DNA of 64,000 nucleotides from a bacterium F11 (GCA_002176905.1 MSYE01000193.1:26448-90447), one strand, 5' to 3'; shown: positions 1 to 10,520, counted from the stretch's first letter. Notes: a model not told the origin generated them from the sequence alone. Program-made: numbers and translations.

Positions 1-642
1 AATCCCAACACGATGAGCCAGTCGTTCCAATTCCGAAATACTATGAGAGGAGAAGAAGATGGTCTTTCCTTGTTTGTTGAGTTCGACCATCAGCTCACGA
101 ATCTGTCGAATGCCCAAGGGATCAAGACCGGTAACCGGCTCATCCAGGATTAAAATCTCTGGATCATGAATGAGCGCTTGGGCCAAACCAATTCGCTGGA
201 GCATTCCTTTGGAGAATTCCCGCATGGTTTTTCCCTTGGCGTGGGTCATCTTGACCAAATGGAGGACCTCATCAATGCGGGGACGGATTTTCTTGGGATC
301 CATCCGTGAGAGCGAGGCATACAAGGTGAGCACTTCTTCCGATGTTAAGTTCCGATAAAAATAGGGAACCTCAGGTAAGTAACCAATACGAAGCTGTGCA
401 AAGGGATGGGGAACCTTAAAATCATAGATTTTCACATCGCCCCGGGTAGGGAAAAGGAGACCCAGCATGAGCTTGATGGTTGTTGTCTTCCCTGACCCGT
501 TTAAGCCAAGCAGCCCAAAAACCTCACCCTTTTTCATCTCCAGGCTGACATCTTCAATCCCCCTGGTCTTCTTCGATCGACCAAGATGCGATCGGACGTA
601 GGTTTTGGTCAGATTGTTAATAGTTAAGATTGTTTCAGGCAC
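1..642 (-). CDS. ABC transporter ATP-binding protein (3' end outside window)
   Basis: The reverse strand reads from a GTG at 642 through a complete Walker A (GLLGLNGSGKTTT), a signature region (EFSKGMLQRIGLAQAL) and Walker B with D-loop (ILILDEPVTGLDP), then an H-loop serine/histidine (FFSSHSISELERL). This is the order of an ABC-type ATPase of the exporter or gliding/Nat-like class. The gene runs off position 1, so its C-terminus and any permease partner are not visible. It follows serA by about 12 bp on the same strand and may share its transcript. Substrate cannot be inferred. The GTG start is chosen because it is the first start after the serA stop. Confidence 0.9.
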   Translation of the reverse strand, partial: MPETILTINNLTKTYVRSHLGRSKKTRGIEDVSLEMKKGEVFGLLGLNGSGKTTTIKLMLGLLFPTRGDVKIYDFKVPHPFAQLRIGYLPEVPYFYRNLTSEEVLTLYASLSRMDPKKIRPRIDEVLHLVKMTHAKGKTMREFSKGMLQRIGLAQALIHDPEILILDEPVTGLDPLGIRQIRELMVELNKQGKTIFFSSHSISELERLAHRVGI

Positions 643-654
643 AATTCAATTATT

Positions 655-2226
655 TTAGATTTGTACGTACTTAACATCAAGAATTGAGGCATTTGTTCGA
701 ATGGCCTCAAGGACATTATCCGGGACCTTGGTGTCCACCGTCAAAATTGAAACGGCTTCCCCCCCCGTTGTTCGTCGCCCCACATCAAATCGGGCAATAT
801 TGATATTGGCAGCACCCAGAATTGTTCCGAGAAATCCCACAACGCCTGGCCGGTCAATATTGGTCAGCACAATCATGTTTCCTTCAGGAACAATATCAAT
901 CACCAAATCATCAATCAAAACCAGATGGGGTTGATCAGAGTTGAAGATGGTTCCAGCCACCCGACGACGTGTTTTGGCCGTGGTCACTTCAACGGTCAAC
1001 AAACCCGTAAATTCTTTGGCTTCTGGATCAGCAACCTCATTGACTTCAACCCCGAAACTCTTGGCTTTTGAAAGGGCATTGACGGCCGAGATATCAGACG
1101 TCTTGGATGAGAGAATTCCTGAAACCGCTTCCGCAGTCAAAGGCGAGAGATTGTGCCGACTCAAAGTTCCGGCTCCGGTCAATTCAATTTTTTTAATGGG
1201 TCCATCAATGAGCGGACCAACAAACCGTCCCAGACGAGCGGCCAACACCAAATAAGGTTTCAATTCCGGAGGAAAACTAACAGCGAGATTAAGGGCGTTA
1301 CGAGCCACACCACTTTCAAAATAATCAATCACCGCTTCCGAGAGTTGAACCGCCACTTTGGACTGGGCCTCTTCTGTTGAGGCTCCAAGATGAGGTGTGG
1401 CAATAACATTGGGATGTTTAACCAGATCAAGATTCTTTGTTGGTTCTTGCTCATAAACATCCAAGGCCGCTCCCTTAACTTGACCCGAGTTGAGCGCCTC
1501 TAAGAGATCAGCCTCTTTAATAACGCCACCCCGTGCACAATTGACAATGCGCACACCTGGTTTCATTTTGGACATGGCCTCTGCATTAATCATATTTCGC
1601 GTGGCATCGGTGAGCGGAACATGGACAGAAATAAAATCTGCATTTTTGATAACTTCATCCGTTGAAACCAGTTTGATACCGGCCAACCGGCACCATTCTG
1701 GATCGGCCATGGGATCATGACTCATGACGTCCATTCCCAACCCAATGGCTCTGGTGGCGACTTCTCTTCCAACGCGTCCGAGACCAACAAGGCCTAAGGT
1801 TTTTCCAACCAATTCTGTCCCCATAAACTTCTTACGGTCCCATCTTCCCAACTTCATTGTGGCATCGGCCTGTGAAACATTATGAGCCAAGGCCATAATA
1901 AGGCTGACCGTGTGTTCTGCCGCACTGACGGTATTGCCGCCAGGAACATTCATCACAATCACACCTTTCTTGGAGGCAGCAGCCAAATCAATATTGTCCA
2001 CACCCACTCCAGCGCGACCCACCAATTTCAAATTCTTTCCCGTTTCCAAAACGGTTGGCGTCACTTTTGTTTCAGACCGCACCAAGAGAACATCCGTGGA
2101 ACCAACTTCCTTTAACAATTCATCCGGTTTCATTCCGGTCTTAATTTTAACATCGAACTTTGGATTCTCCATCAAGGGAGATAATCCCTCTTTCTCTATT
2201 GGATCTGAAACTAATACTTTAACCAT
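655..2226 (-). CDS. serA: D-3-phosphoglycerate dehydrogenase
   Basis: Catalyses NAD-dependent oxidation of 3-phosphoglycerate, the first step of serine biosynthesis, in the cytoplasm. The 523-residue protein has the long SerA layout: substrate domain, NAD-binding Rossmann segment (GLVGLGRVGREVA), catalytic Arg/Glu region (NCARGGVIKEADL), the His motif (TPHLGASTEEAQ), an intervening ASB-like domain and a C-terminal ACT domain (MIVLTNIDRPGVVGFLG). The ATG is preceded by a strong GAGGAGG ribosome site. It lies downstream of lon with a 45-bp gap, so it may be cotranscribed with the protease genes. The ACT domain implies possible allosteric control by serine, as known for the family. Confidence 0.96.
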   Translation of the reverse strand: MVKVLVSDPIEKEGLSPLMENPKFDVKIKTGMKPDELLKEVGSTDVLLVRSETKVTPTVLETGKNLKLVGRAGVGVDNIDLAAASKKGVIVMNVPGGNTVSAAEHTVSLIMALAHNVSQADATMKLGRWDRKKFMGTELVGKTLGLVGLGRVGREVATRAIGLGMDVMSHDPMADPEWCRLAGIKLVSTDEVIKNADFISVHVPLTDATRNMINAEAMSKMKPGVRIVNCARGGVIKEADLLEALNSGQVKGAALDVYEQEPTKNLDLVKHPNVIATPHLGASTEEAQSKVAVQLSEAVIDYFESGVARNALNLAVSFPPELKPYLVLAARLGRFVGPLIDGPIKKIELTGAGTLSRHNLSPLTAEAVSGILSSKTSDISAVNALSKAKSFGVEVNEVADPEAKEFTGLLTVEVTTAKTRRRVAGTIFNSDQPHLVLIDDLVIDIVPEGNMIVLTNIDRPGVVGFLGTILGAANINIARFDVGRRTTGGEAVSILTVDTKVPDNVLEAIRTNASILDVKYVQI

Positions 2227-2271
2227 TTTTTTCTGGCCTCCTCAGCTTTATAATAATATTCAAAAAGGAAT

Positions 2272-4674
2272 TCAGTTGTGTCGCGGTAGAGATGCAGCTT
2301 TCCGATTGTTTGTTGAAGATCGCGGTGGCGTTGGCTGTAGCGCCAACTTAAATACCTCATCTACTGTCTCAACAGATTTTAATTTTAAATTTTTTCGAAC
2401 CGTTTCGGGAATATCTGGCAAATCTTTCATGTTGGCCTTGGGGTAAAGAATCTCTTTTATTCCGTTATGAAAAGCCGCCAATACCTTTTCTTTGAGTCCA
2501 CCCACCCCCAACACGCGTCCCCGCAACGTAATTTCTCCGGTCATGGCCAAATCCTTTCGAACAGGCAGACCCGTCAACGTTGAAACGATGGCGGTGGCCA
2601 AAGCAATTCCGGCCGAAGGCCCATCCTTGGGCACAGCACCCTCTGGAACGTGCACATGCAAATCGCTTTTCTGGAAAGGTGTTTTTTGAATATTGAACCG
2701 ACCCGCCTTTGACTTGACCAGAGAAAACGCTGTTTGCGCTGACTCTTGCATCACACTCCCCAACTTCCCCGTTAAGAGAACTTTTCCATTGCCAGGCATA
2801 TTTGTGACTTCAATGGTCAAAGTTTCTCCTCCGTGTTCGGTCCAGGCAAGTCCGGTAGCCACCCCTATGGCATTGGGGGACTCTTTCTCGCGAATGTACT
2901 CGGGTGGCCCCAAATAGGTCGATAAATCTTTCAATCGAATCGTATTGGATTTGGGTTTTTTCTTGCTCTTCTTTTGCTTGACCCATTCAACAGCCACTTT
3001 TCGGCATATCTTCGCAATTTTTCTCTGCATTTCCCGCACGCCAGCTTCTTGGGTATAGGTATGGATAATTTTTCGAAGAGTTTCATCTTCGATTTTGAGA
3101 ACATTTTTTGGAAGACCGTGTTCCTTTGCCTCCTTATGCAAAATAAACTGCTGGGCAATGGAGACTTTTTCATCGGTGGTATAGGCCGAGAAACGAAGTA
3201 TTTCCAATCGATCCAACAAGGTTCTTGGTATATCGTAAAGGGAATTTCCGGTGGCAATGAATATAATTTGAGACAAATCGAATCCCACATCGATAAAATG
3301 GTCTATAAAAGCTTTGTTTTGTTCCGGATCCAACACCTCAAGAAGCGCGCTGGAAGGATCCCCCCTCCAATCCGAGCCCATTTTGTCAATTTCATCTAAG
3401 AGGATAACGGGATTCTTGGTTCCCCCCCTTCGAAGAGCTTGAATGAGGCGCCCCGGCATCGAACCAATATAGGTCCGTCTGTGACCCCGGATTTCGGCCT
3501 CATCTCGAACTCCGCCTAATGAGATCCGAATAAATTTTCTTCCCAAAGCCCGGGCCATGGATTTCACCAAAGATGTCTTCCCGGTCCCAGGGGGTCCGAT
3601 AAAACAAAGGATCGGGCCCTTAATGATTTTTGTTAATTTAAGAACCGCCAAATACTCCAAAATTCGTTCTTTTGGTTTTTCCAATCCAAAATGATCTTCC
3701 TCCAAAATTCTTTTGGCCTCTTCAACATTAATATGATCCTGGGTTGTCACAGACCAAGGAAGCGCCAGAAGCCATTCAAGATAGGTTCGAACAACCGTGG
3801 CCTCTGGAGAATAGGGCATCATTTTCTCAAGACGGGATATTTCTTTTAACGCCGTGGCCTCAACGTCTTGAGGCATCTTGAGATTTTTGACTTTTCCCCG
3901 AAAATCATCCACTTCTTGGCCCAAGTCATCTTTTTTCTTTAATTCCTTTTGAATGGCCCGCATTTGTTCGTTGAGATAGTACTCTCTCTGATTCTTTTCA
4001 ATTTGACGATGAACACGGCTTTGAATTTTTCGTTCCAGCTGGAGAATCTCAATTTCCGAATCGAGTATTTCGATGAGACGGTTTATCCGTTTTTCGATAT
4101 CAACCAACTCCAGCAAATCCTGTTTTTCTTCCAGATCGATAAAAAGGGAGTCAGCCAAGTGGTCAACGAGCTCTCCCAACGATGTAAGAGTCCGAACATG
4201 TGAGATGATCTCAGCCGGAATGCGACCCGCTCGCTTGGCATAATCTTCAAATCGTCTTAAAACAATCCTGCGCATGGCTTCCCATTCAAAAGGTTTGCCC
4301 GACTGTGGAGATGTTTCATCAATGGGAAGCACATCCCCCACAAGAGACCCCTGTTGAACAGACAGATCCAATAATTTGGCTCTTTGTCGACCAATGACCC
4401 GAATTCGTATAAATCCATCGGCAAGCCCATTTGAGGACATGATTTCGGCCAAGGTACCAAACTCAAACAAATCTTTTCTGGTGGGATCTTCCACTTTCAT
4501 GTTGCGTTGGGCCACAACAAAAATCTGACGGCTCTTCGTTAAGGCATGGTTCACCGCCTGAACGGATCGTGGCCGCCCCACCACCAAAGGAACGCTTAGT
4601 TTTGGAAAAACCACGCGATCCCTTATGGGAAGAATAGGAACTGATACTGTTGTTTCTGATTGTTTTCGATTCAT
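2272..4674 (-). CDS. lon: ATP-dependent endopeptidase Lon
   Basis: Cytoplasmic AAA+ serine protease that degrades misfolded and regulatory proteins. Visible parts are the N-terminal substrate domain ([18 protein letters not shown]), a coiled middle, Walker A ([16 protein letters not shown]), Walker B ([10 protein letters not shown]), and the C-terminal protease domain with the Ser loop ([12 protein letters not shown]) and the catalytic Lys ([12 protein letters not shown]). An in-frame ATG exists at 4785, but the ATG at 4674 gives an N-terminus that matches the family (M-N-x-x-x-S-E) and avoids overlapping clpX. No strong ribosome site is visible for either. It ends a classical tig-clpP-clpX-lon run. 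Confidence 0.95.
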   Translation of the reverse strand: MNRKQSETTVSVPILPIRDRVVFPKLSVPLVVGRPRSVQAVNHALTKSRQIFVVAQRNMKVEDPTRKDLFEFGTLAEIMSSNGLADGFIRIRVIGRQRAKLLDLSVQQGSLVGDVLPIDETSPQSGKPFEWEAMRRIVLRRFEDYAKRAGRIPAEIISHVRTLTSLGELVDHLADSLFIDLEEKQDLLELVDIEKRINRLIEILDSEIEILQLERKIQSRVHRQIEKNQREYYLNEQMRAIQKELKKKDDLGQEVDDFRGKVKNLKMPQDVEATALKEISRLEKMMPYSPEATVVRTYLEWLLALPWSVTTQDHINVEEAKRILEEDHFGLEKPKERILEYLAVLKLTKIIKGPILCFIGPPGTGKTSLVKSMARALGRKFIRISLGGVRDEAEIRGHRRTYIGSMPGRLIQALRRGGTKNPVILLDEIDKMGSDWRGDPSSALLEVLDPEQNKAFIDHFIDVGFDLSQIIFIATGNSLYDIPRTLLDRLEILRFSAYTTDEKVSIAQQFILHKEAKEHGLPKNVLKIEDETLRKIIHTYTQEAGVREMQRKIAKICRKVAVEWVKQKKSKKKPKSNTIRLKDLSTYLGPPEYIREKESPNAIGVATGLAWTEHGGETLTIEVTNMPGNGKVLLTGKLGSVMQESAQTAFSLVKSKAGRFNIQKTPFQKSDLHVHVPEGAVPKDGPSAGIALATAIVSTLTGLPVRKDLAMTGEITLRGRVLGVGGLKEKVLAAFHNGIKEILYPKANMKDLPDIPETVRKNLKLKSVETVDEVFKLALQPTPPRSSTNNRKAASLPRHN

Positions 4675-4711
4675 TTTTTTTAATACTGGAGAAGAAGGTT
4701 TGGAAGAAATC

Positions 4712-5980
4712 TTATGCGGATTTCTTTTCCGCTTGTCCGTAAACTCGAATGGGAAGTTTTTCTTTACGGACAACGGTATCATCAATAATGACCTTTTTTA
4801 AACTTTTCTGCTCAGGTAATTCGTACATCAAATCCATGGTTAAATCTTCAATAATCGCCCGCAATCCTCTCGCACCCGAACCCCGTGAAAGGGCCAGGGA
4901 GGCAATTTCTTTCAAGGCCGAATCGGTTAAGTCCAATTCAACCCCTTCGAGCTTAAACATTTTCTGAAATTGTTTGACCAACGCATTTTTGGGACGGGTC
5001 AGAATATCCACCAATGTCCCCTGCCGGAGAGAATCCAAGGTCGTAACAACGGGAAGCCGTCCCACCAATTCAGGGATGAGCCCATACGACATCAAATCTT
5101 CCGGTTGAACAAATTTAATGAACTCGGCGTACTCTTCTTGTCGAGAAGGTTTGATATCGGCTCCAAAACCCAATCCTTGTTTTCCCATGCGACTCTGAAT
5201 AATTTGAGACATCCCCTCAAACGCCCCTCCACAAATAAACAGAATGTGGGTGGTGTTCACTTGAATGTATTCCTGCTGAGGGTGCTTCCGGCCCCCTTGC
5301 GGAGGAACAGAGGCCACGGTTCCTTCCAAAATCTTTAATAGAGCCTGCTGCACCCCTTCCCCTGAGACATCCCGGGTAATGGAGGGAGAATCGGATTTTC
5401 GAGAAATCTTATCGAGCTCATCAATATAGACAATCCCCCGTTCGGCCCGCTTCACATCATAGGCCGCTGACTGGAGAAGCCGAAGGACCACGTTTTCAAC
5501 ATCCTCTCCGACATATCCGGCCTCGGTCAACACAGTGGCATCAGCTATGGCAAATGGGACATGAAGCAACCGGGCCAATGTCTGGGCCAACAACGTTTTC
5601 CCGGTTCCCGTGGGCCCAACCAGGAGAATATTGGATTTGCTGAGTTCCACATCCTGTTTGTTGTTGTTCCGATTCGATCGTTCAGAGACTTCAACACGGC
5701 GGTAATGGTTGTAAACAGCCACAGCAAGAGCCTTTTTCGCCTTTTCTTGGCCAATAACATATTCATCAAGGGCAGCTTTGATCTGGGCGGGTTTGGGCAG
5801 GGTCCGGATGGAATGCCGCTGCTCCTCCTCTGTGATTTTCTGGAGGAGGGCATAGGAATTGCGAATACATTCCTCACAGACATAGGTCCCCTGTCCACCG
5901 ATGAGCTTTAATCCATCGGTTTTTCCTTTGGTACAGAAGACACACTGTGGGGAATCGCTTAAGCCGAAGCCTGAGTCCAT
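4712..5980 (-). CDS. clpX: ATP-dependent Clp protease ATP-binding subunit ClpX
   Basis: AAA+ unfoldase that recognises substrates and feeds them to ClpP. The N-terminal C4 zinc-binding domain has cysteines at residues 13, 16, 35 and 38. Walker A is [16 protein letters not shown], pore loop GYVGEDVE, Walker [10 protein letters not shown], the RKH loop appears in [10 protein letters not shown], and the C-terminal small domain contains the [10 protein letters not shown] motif. At 422 residues it has the usual length. It starts 15 bp downstream of clpP, which supports coexpression of the two protease subunits. Confidence 0.97.
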   Translation of the reverse strand: MDSGFGLSDSPQCVFCTKGKTDGLKLIGGQGTYVCEECIRNSYALLQKITEEEQRHSIRTLPKPAQIKAALDEYVIGQEKAKKALAVAVYNHYRRVEVSERSNRNNNKQDVELSKSNILLVGPTGTGKTLLAQTLARLLHVPFAIADATVLTEAGYVGEDVENVVLRLLQSAAYDVKRAERGIVYIDELDKISRKSDSPSITRDVSGEGVQQALLKILEGTVASVPPQGGRKHPQQEYIQVNTTHILFICGGAFEGMSQIIQSRMGKQGLGFGADIKPSRQEEYAEFIKFVQPEDLMSYGLIPELVGRLPVVTTLDSLRQGTLVDILTRPKNALVKQFQKMFKLEGVELDLTDSALKEIASLALSRGSGARGLRAIIEDLTMDLMYELPEQKSLKKVIIDDTVVRKEKLPIRVYGQAEKKSA

Positions 5981-5995
5981 GGTATTAATCTACCC

Positions 5996-6619
5996 TCACT
6001 TTTTCAAAATTTCACGTATTTTTCGAGGATTAATGACCTCATCTATTATCCCATATTCCAGGGCCTCTTCTGAGGACATATAATAATTTCTCTCCATATC
6101 CGACTGAACCTTATCCAGTTTCTTGCCGGTATGCTTGGCCATGATCTCGCTGAGCCGTTCCTTGGTCTTGATCAACTCTTTTGTCTCAATTTTGATATCG
6201 GTGGCTTGGCCTGAGAGCCCTCCCCCAGCCAAAAGAGGCTGATGGATCATAATACGGGAGTTGGGGAGACAATAACGGTGGCCTTTGGAACCGGCGGTGA
6301 GCAAAACAGCGCCAAAGCTCATCGCCATCCCCATACAAATGGTGGTAATAGGCGACCGGATGTATTGCATGGTGTCGTAAACCGCCAATCCTGCCGTCAC
6401 CATCCCTCCAGGGGAGTTGATATAAAGGTTAATTTCTTTCTCGGGATCCTCTGCTTCAAGATAGAGCAGCTGAGCGATGATGAGATTGGCCGAGTCGGTC
6501 GTTACCGCTCCGCCAAATCCTCCAACAAATATGATCCGATCTTTCAGAAGCCGCGAATAAATATCGTATCCGACTACAGCACCCTGATTCCACCTTTCAA
6601 TAATCGAGGGTATGATCAT
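5996..6619 (-). CDS. clpP: ATP-dependent Clp protease proteolytic subunit ClpP
   Basis: Tetradecameric serine peptidase, the partner of ClpX. The start is set at the ATG at 6619 because it has a GGAGG ribosome site 6 nt upstream and overlaps the trigger-factor stop as ATGA; a longer reading frame upstream lies inside tig. The catalytic Ser is in [11 protein letters not shown], the His in [11 protein letters not shown], and the Asp in QSDMERN. The Ser loop has Met-Ser-Phe where many ClpPs have Ala-Ser-Met, an ordinary variation. The protein is 207 residues, normal for the family, with no sign of an extended propeptide. Confidence 0.96.
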   Translation of the reverse strand: MIIPSIIERWNQGAVVGYDIYSRLLKDRIIFVGGFGGAVTTDSANLIIAQLLYLEAEDPEKEINLYINSPGGMVTAGLAVYDTMQYIRSPITTICMGMAMSFGAVLLTAGSKGHRYCLPNSRIMIHQPLLAGGGLSGQATDIKIETKELIKTKERLSEIMAKHTGKKLDKVQSDMERNYYMSSEEALEYGIIDEVINPRKIREILKK

Positions 6620-7932
6620 TTCGATCCTCCAGTTATGACTTTGATTTTGGCATGGCTGATGAGCCAATCGAAAATTTTTCCGTCCTTCATTTCTGAACGT
6701 ATTTGGTCGCGATAGGTTCCATTGAGAAGCTTTTCCATTGATTCCCGTTCGGCTGGTTGAGATTGGGCCACCACCTCATCAATCCGATTCTTCAAATCCG
6801 CATCGGTGACCTCCAGCTTTTCATGGGAGGCTATCTGGTTCAACACATAGGCCAACCGAACTTCCCGTTCCGCCTGTTGAGCCATTTGGGGTTTGATCCC
6901 ATCGAGAATCTTATCTTGTTCCGCCTTTTTATACCCCTGCTGATTCAATCGATAACGTTGCCGATCAACAAGGCGCTCTGATTGACTTTGGATCAAACTT
7001 TTGGGCACCGAAAACTTGTTCTCTTCGAGAAGTTTGTCAATAAGCTGCCCTTCTAATTGTTTTCTATTGGCTTGCTCCGCCTCTTTCTCCATATTCCCTT
7101 TGATTCGGGATCGCAACTGCTCAAAGCTTTCCAACCCCAAATCCTTGGCAAAATCGTCATCCAGTTTTGGAACCTTTTTCTCTTTTATGGCATTGATCGT
7201 AACATTGAATTTGGCCTTTTTACCCGCCAGATGTTTGGCCGGTGACTCTTCCGGAAAGGTCACCTCAACTTCGCGTGTTTCACCGGTTTTGGCGCCAATC
7301 AAGCCTTCGGCCAACCCAGCGATGGCTTGCGGGGCGGACAAATCAATCAAAAAATTCTCAGCCTTTGTCCCTTCAATGGGTTTGCCATCGATAAATCCCT
7401 CATAATTGATATTGGCCAAATGGGTAAGGGCCAATGTTTCCTCTTTGGATTCAATCAGCTTGGCATTGGCATTGGCGATCTCATCCAATTTCTTTTGGAC
7501 ATCCTCTTCCGTTGTACTTGTTTTCTCCTGTGTTACTTTTAGGCCTTTGTACGAATTCAATTTAAAGGTAGGGGCGATTTCAACCTGAAATTCAAAATGA
7601 AACGGTTTTTCCGGGTCAAACTTCAGATTGAGAATGACAGGCGTTTGAATGGCCTGGATGTTTTTTTGCTGGAGGGCCTCTGCCACTCCTTCTCGGAGAA
7701 GATTGTCCTCTGCACGGGCAAAAGCGTTTTCTTTAAAATTCTTTCTCACCAATTCCAACGGTGTTTTTCCGGGACGAAATCCAGGCAATTTGGCCTGATT
7801 CTGCACAGTTAAGAAGGCCTTTTCAATTTGCTCTTTAACTCTGGCCTGCGGCATTTCCACTGTAACCGTTTGAATGCAGTCTTTCTCGTCTCCCAATTTT
7901 ACTTTGATGTTGTCTTTTAAACCCATGATCAT
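6616..7932 (-). CDS. tig: Trigger factor (ribosome-associated chaperone and PPIase)
   Basis: Binds the ribosome exit tunnel and shields nascent chains. The 438-residue protein shows the N-terminal ribosome-binding domain with the signature-like loop ([11 protein letters not shown]), a central FKBP-type PPIase domain ([20 protein letters not shown]) and the long helical C-terminal domain. It is the first gene of the minus-strand tig-clpP-clpX-lon cluster and overlaps clpP by 4 nt, implying translational coupling. Two close ATGs (7932 and 7926) are possible; the difference is two residues. Confidence 0.95.
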   Translation of the reverse strand: MIMGLKDNIKVKLGDEKDCIQTVTVEMPQARVKEQIEKAFLTVQNQAKLPGFRPGKTPLELVRKNFKENAFARAEDNLLREGVAEALQQKNIQAIQTPVILNLKFDPEKPFHFEFQVEIAPTFKLNSYKGLKVTQEKTSTTEEDVQKKLDEIANANAKLIESKEETLALTHLANINYEGFIDGKPIEGTKAENFLIDLSAPQAIAGLAEGLIGAKTGETREVEVTFPEESPAKHLAGKKAKFNVTINAIKEKKVPKLDDDFAKDLGLESFEQLRSRIKGNMEKEAEQANRKQLEGQLIDKLLEENKFSVPKSLIQSQSERLVDRQRYRLNQQGYKKAEQDKILDGIKPQMAQQAEREVRLAYVLNQIASHEKLEVTDADLKNRIDEVVAQSQPAERESMEKLLNGTYRDQIRSEMKDGKIFDWLISHAKIKVITGGSK

Positions 7933-7990
7933 AATGTCCGTCTCACTTTAATGTTTTTACGTCAGAAAACAATTTTCCAATTCCCCAATC

Positions 7991-8034
7991 GAGCTCGAGC
8001 TCGAGTTCGAGCTCGAATTCGCCGAAGGCGAATT
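7991..8034. repeat. GAGCTC-rich palindromic run and short hairpin
   Basis: The run is built from repeated GAGCTC/GAATTC hexamers, so it is palindromic at several registers, and it is followed by a perfect hairpin GAATTCGCC-GAA-GGCGAATT. It lies between the tig start and the tRNA-Leu 3' end. The loop GAA flanked by GCC/GGC recurs in other hairpins near the two tRNAs. Confidence 0.7.
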
Positions 8035-8035
8035 G

Positions 8036-8119
8036 TAGGCAGGATGGGAGTTGAACCCACAAGCCCTTGCGGGCACAAGGTCCTAAGCCTTGCGCGTCTG
8101 CCAGTTCCGCCACCTGCCT
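8036..8119 (-). tRNA. tRNA-Leu (anticodon UAG)
   Basis: On the reverse strand a 7-bp acceptor (AGGCAGG with CCTGCCT) closes a class II tRNA with a TGGCGGAA start, a D-loop, anticodon loop CTTAGGA (anticodon TAG), a long variable arm TGCCCGCAAGGGC and the T loop GGTTCAACTCC. The long variable arm is typical of leucine tRNA. The discriminator is A. The following bases are CAA, so CCA is not encoded. The 5' acceptor strand is embedded in a larger inverted repeat. Confidence 0.95.
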
Positions 8120-8158
8120 ACGTCCGCCGAAGGCGGACTACGGCAGGCAAGCCTGCCT
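8111..8158. repeat. REP-like palindromes overlapping the tRNA-Leu 5' end
   Basis: The block reads CCTGCCTACGTCCGCC-GAA, then GGCGGAC and TACGGCAGG, forming a long hairpin whose outer stem is the tRNA acceptor complement. It is followed by a second hairpin GCAGGC-AA-GCCTGC. Such GAA-looped hairpins look like a small intergenic palindromic repeat family. Confidence 0.65.
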
Positions 8159-8195
8159 CCTGTCATGAAAACAAAAGGAAAGCCTCACCTGCCTG

Positions 8196-8325
8196 GAATT
8201 TTGGCCGAAGGTCAAAATTCCCTTCGATTTTCGTTTTTCGATCTAAAGAAATCCGTCTTGCGTTTTTGGAATTCGCAGACCGAAAACCGAAAATTGAGGG
8301 AAAAATTTTCCAAAGGAAAATTTTT
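8196..8325. repeat. Two intergenic hairpins between tRNA genes
   Basis: GAATTTTGGCC-GAA-GGTCAAAATTC spans 8196-8220 and AAAAATTTTCC-AAA-GGAAAATTTTT spans 8301-8325. The second directly abuts the 3' end of tRNA-Arg and, read on the minus strand, could act in processing or termination. No protein gene is credible in this spacer. Confidence 0.6.
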
Positions 8326-8326
8326 T

Positions 8327-8399
8327 CGCGCCCGGCAGGACTCGAACCTGCGACCTGCTGGTTCGAAGCCAGACGCTCTTCCAGCTGAGCTACGGGCGC
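8327..8399 (-). tRNA. tRNA-Arg (anticodon UCG)
   Basis: The reverse strand folds into a standard cloverleaf: acceptor GCGCCCG with CGGGCGC, D stem GCTC/GAGC, anticodon loop CTTCGAA (anticodon TCG), T stem GCAGG/CCTGC with loop TTCGAGT. The discriminator is G and CCA is not encoded. The outermost anticodon-stem pair is a mismatch. Confidence 0.95.
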
Positions 8400-8674
8400 A
8401 ACATGTCACTTCATATTGGGGATTGACCAATCTCTGAAGAGGGGGTATTTTACATTTTTTTCGATCAACTCAGTTGAAATTCGACTTCCAATTCAATACC
8501 AATTCCGCTTTTTATCATTTTGTTGCATCCTGGATTTGATTCGCCATTTTAATCCCAGGGTCCCCTTATCATCCCCCCTTATATAGCAGTTTATCTTTTT
8601 GCATTGAATTTTATATGCAAATTCTTATACGCATGCATTACAAGAAACACGAACGAAATTGCGTCAAAGATTGA
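8400..8674. other. AT-rich intergenic spacer
   Basis: The spacer lies between tRNA-Arg and the first histidine kinase. I see no gene or clear repeat. It holds AT-rich stretches that could carry the tRNA promoter. Confidence 0.5.
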
Positions 8675-10288
8675 TTAGTATTTTGTTAATCCTGGTTGAT
8701 GTGGCAGTGTGAACCAAAAACGGCTGCCCTTACCAACACCTCCTGAATCAACGCCAATCTCCCCCCCATGGGCTTCAATCCACATCCGAGCAATCGTTAA
8801 ACCGATTCCTGTTCCTTTTGATCGGTTTCTTCCGCGCCCCTGAAAGAAACGATCGAAGATATAAGGTTTTTCATCAGGCCCAATACCCATACCCGAATCC
8901 TGTACCTCAACACGGACTCTCCCATTATCATTGTTGCACCTAACAGCCACTTTCCCTTTGTCCGTAAATTTAACAGCATTCGAGATGAGATTTGAAACAA
9001 CCTGCGCAATTCGCTTTTCATCACAGAGGACTATCACAGGATCACCTATTTGAAATTCAATGGAGATTCCCTTTGCCTTTACGAGAGCGTTATTTGAGTT
9101 ACAAATTTCCTGAACAAGCCCTGCAATATCCACCTTATTAATATTTAATGATCGGCTTTCTTGGTTATTCCCAAAAATTTGTATCAGGTCATCAATAAAC
9201 ATCTTTAACCTTATCGAGTTTCTCTCAATCATTTCAAAGTAAGAGGTATCTTTGGGATTGATTTGAGTCTTAATCCGGTCATCCAACATATCAAGCGCAC
9301 TTTCAATGGCTACCAATGGGCTCTTAAGCTCATGAGTGAGTCCTGCCAGGGTGTTTTCCCGAAACATATTACCCCGTTGAACCACCAATGCGTATAAGAA
9401 AGGTCCAAGGGAAAGGACTCCCGCGATGATAAAAATCTCAAACAGAATAAGAAGTGGCCAAGATCCGAGCGTCTCGGCAAGGTTTGCATGGATGAATATT
9501 GGAATGGGAATGATAAGCGCAATCAAGAGAAAGTAAATAAATAAAAGAAATCCAGTTTTTTTAAGGAGTACCCCAATATCCATTGCCTGATATTTAATAA
9601 TCGCCCAAGAAACGAGAACAGGATAAAGAAAAACCAGGAATTGACCAAAAGGATAAATATCAACATTGTAATCATAAAAGAAATTTGTAGAACCGCCGAT
9701 CACACCACAAGCAATGCCAATAGCAATCCATCTATATTTCTTCTGCTCTGTGACAGAAACGGTCTTAATTGAACGAAACAGACGAAGGCAAGAATATCCC
9801 ATGCAAAGAAAAAAGTGGATTGTAAAGACATGATAAGCAGGACCGAGGATATCCCAAAATCGAAAAGGGCCTCGAGGAACAAGATCCGGCACGAACCACT
9901 CGATTCGGATCCATAAAACACACATTAGAATAGTACTAATACCAAAACAGACAAATAAAAAAGTGCGGATAATCGGTTTCCGCGTGAACACAGAAACAAA
10001 CCAGACAAATGTTGTCGGAATCCAAACCCCACCCGTATAAAACACCTGATTCCACATGAGGGAGATACGCTCATTGGGAGACAGAATAGCCATTCCTAAA
10101 CCACCACCCCAAATTGCAACGCTCAAACTGGTCAATGCCCAGATTCGATTCTCTTTTAAGTTTGGATTTCCTAGAAATACGGCTATGGCGAGGAGAAGAC
10201 TTAAAATCCCCGTTCCAATGGACGCCAATCCAAAAGCCAATTCCGGAATATTTGAGAATGTCATAAAGCTGATTTTCTCACAAATCAC
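8675..10288 (-). CDS. 7TM-domain sensor histidine kinase
   Basis: Membrane sensor kinase with an N-terminal seven-helix region (about residues 15-300) of the HisKA_7TM type, a dimerisation/phosphoacceptor helix with His319 in LAGLTHELKSPL, and an ATPase domain with N box (VVSNLISNAVKF), G1 (QDSGMGIG) and G2 (GTGIGLTIARMW). It ends with GKGSRFWFTLP, the shared tail of the local paralogues. GTG at 10288 has a modest AGGA upstream; an ATG at 10264 is an alternative. No dedicated regulator is adjacent; the nearest receiver protein is the upstream minus-strand gene ending at 10694. This is the most intact of the stand-alone kinases here. Confidence 0.9.
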   Translation of the reverse strand: MICEKISFMTFSNIPELAFGLASIGTGILSLLLAIAVFLGNPNLKENRIWALTSLSVAIWGGGLGMAILSPNERISLMWNQVFYTGGVWIPTTFVWFVSVFTRKPIIRTFLFVCFGISTILMCVLWIRIEWFVPDLVPRGPFRFWDILGPAYHVFTIHFFLCMGYSCLRLFRSIKTVSVTEQKKYRWIAIGIACGVIGGSTNFFYDYNVDIYPFGQFLVFLYPVLVSWAIIKYQAMDIGVLLKKTGFLLFIYFLLIALIIPIPIFIHANLAETLGSWPLLILFEIFIIAGVLSLGPFLYALVVQRGNMFRENTLAGLTHELKSPLVAIESALDMLDDRIKTQINPKDTSYFEMIERNSIRLKMFIDDLIQIFGNNQESRSLNINKVDIAGLVQEICNSNNALVKAKGISIEFQIGDPVIVLCDEKRIAQVVSNLISNAVKFTDKGKVAVRCNNDNGRVRVEVQDSGMGIGPDEKPYIFDRFFQGRGRNRSKGTGIGLTIARMWIEAHGGEIGVDSGGVGKGSRFWFTLPHQPGLTKY

Positions 10289-10400
10289 TCAATTCCTGAA
10301 GTTATAATTACTGAATTTAATGCAGAAGAAGGCAAATAACCAGAAGATCTACCTTATATGTTCGATGGATTCATTAAAGGAAAGAAACGCGTACGAAAAG

Positions 10401-10520
10401 GAAGTGGGATTGGCCCTCGCCGTCTCAAAAACCTGGATCGAGGCCCACGGCGGAGAAATCGGTGTCGAGTCCGAAGGCGAAGGAAAGGGGAGCTGGTTCT
10501 GGTTTACGCTTCCCAAGTGA
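10401..10520 (+). pseudogene. Histidine kinase C-terminal remnant, inverted
   Basis: About 40 codons on the plus strand encode [20 protein letters not shown] followed by a [15 protein letters not shown] tail. This is the end of the kinase ATPase domain shared by the neighbouring minus-strand kinases. No phosphoacceptor or N box precedes it, so it is a leftover from an inverted copy rather than a gene. The G2-box glycines are already partly lost (GLALAV). Confidence 0.75.

Noticed and set aside
4675..4785. Longer Lon N-terminus starting at 4785
   Set aside because: The extra 37 residues are basic and unlike Lon and lie inside clpX; the ATG at 4674 matches the family start.
7951..8437. Plus-strand reading frames with phrases like GLEPATCWFEARRSSS and RQDSNLRPAGSKPDALPAELRAQ
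   Set aside because: These are antisense translations of the tRNA-Arg and tRNA-Leu genes, a well-known annotation artefact.
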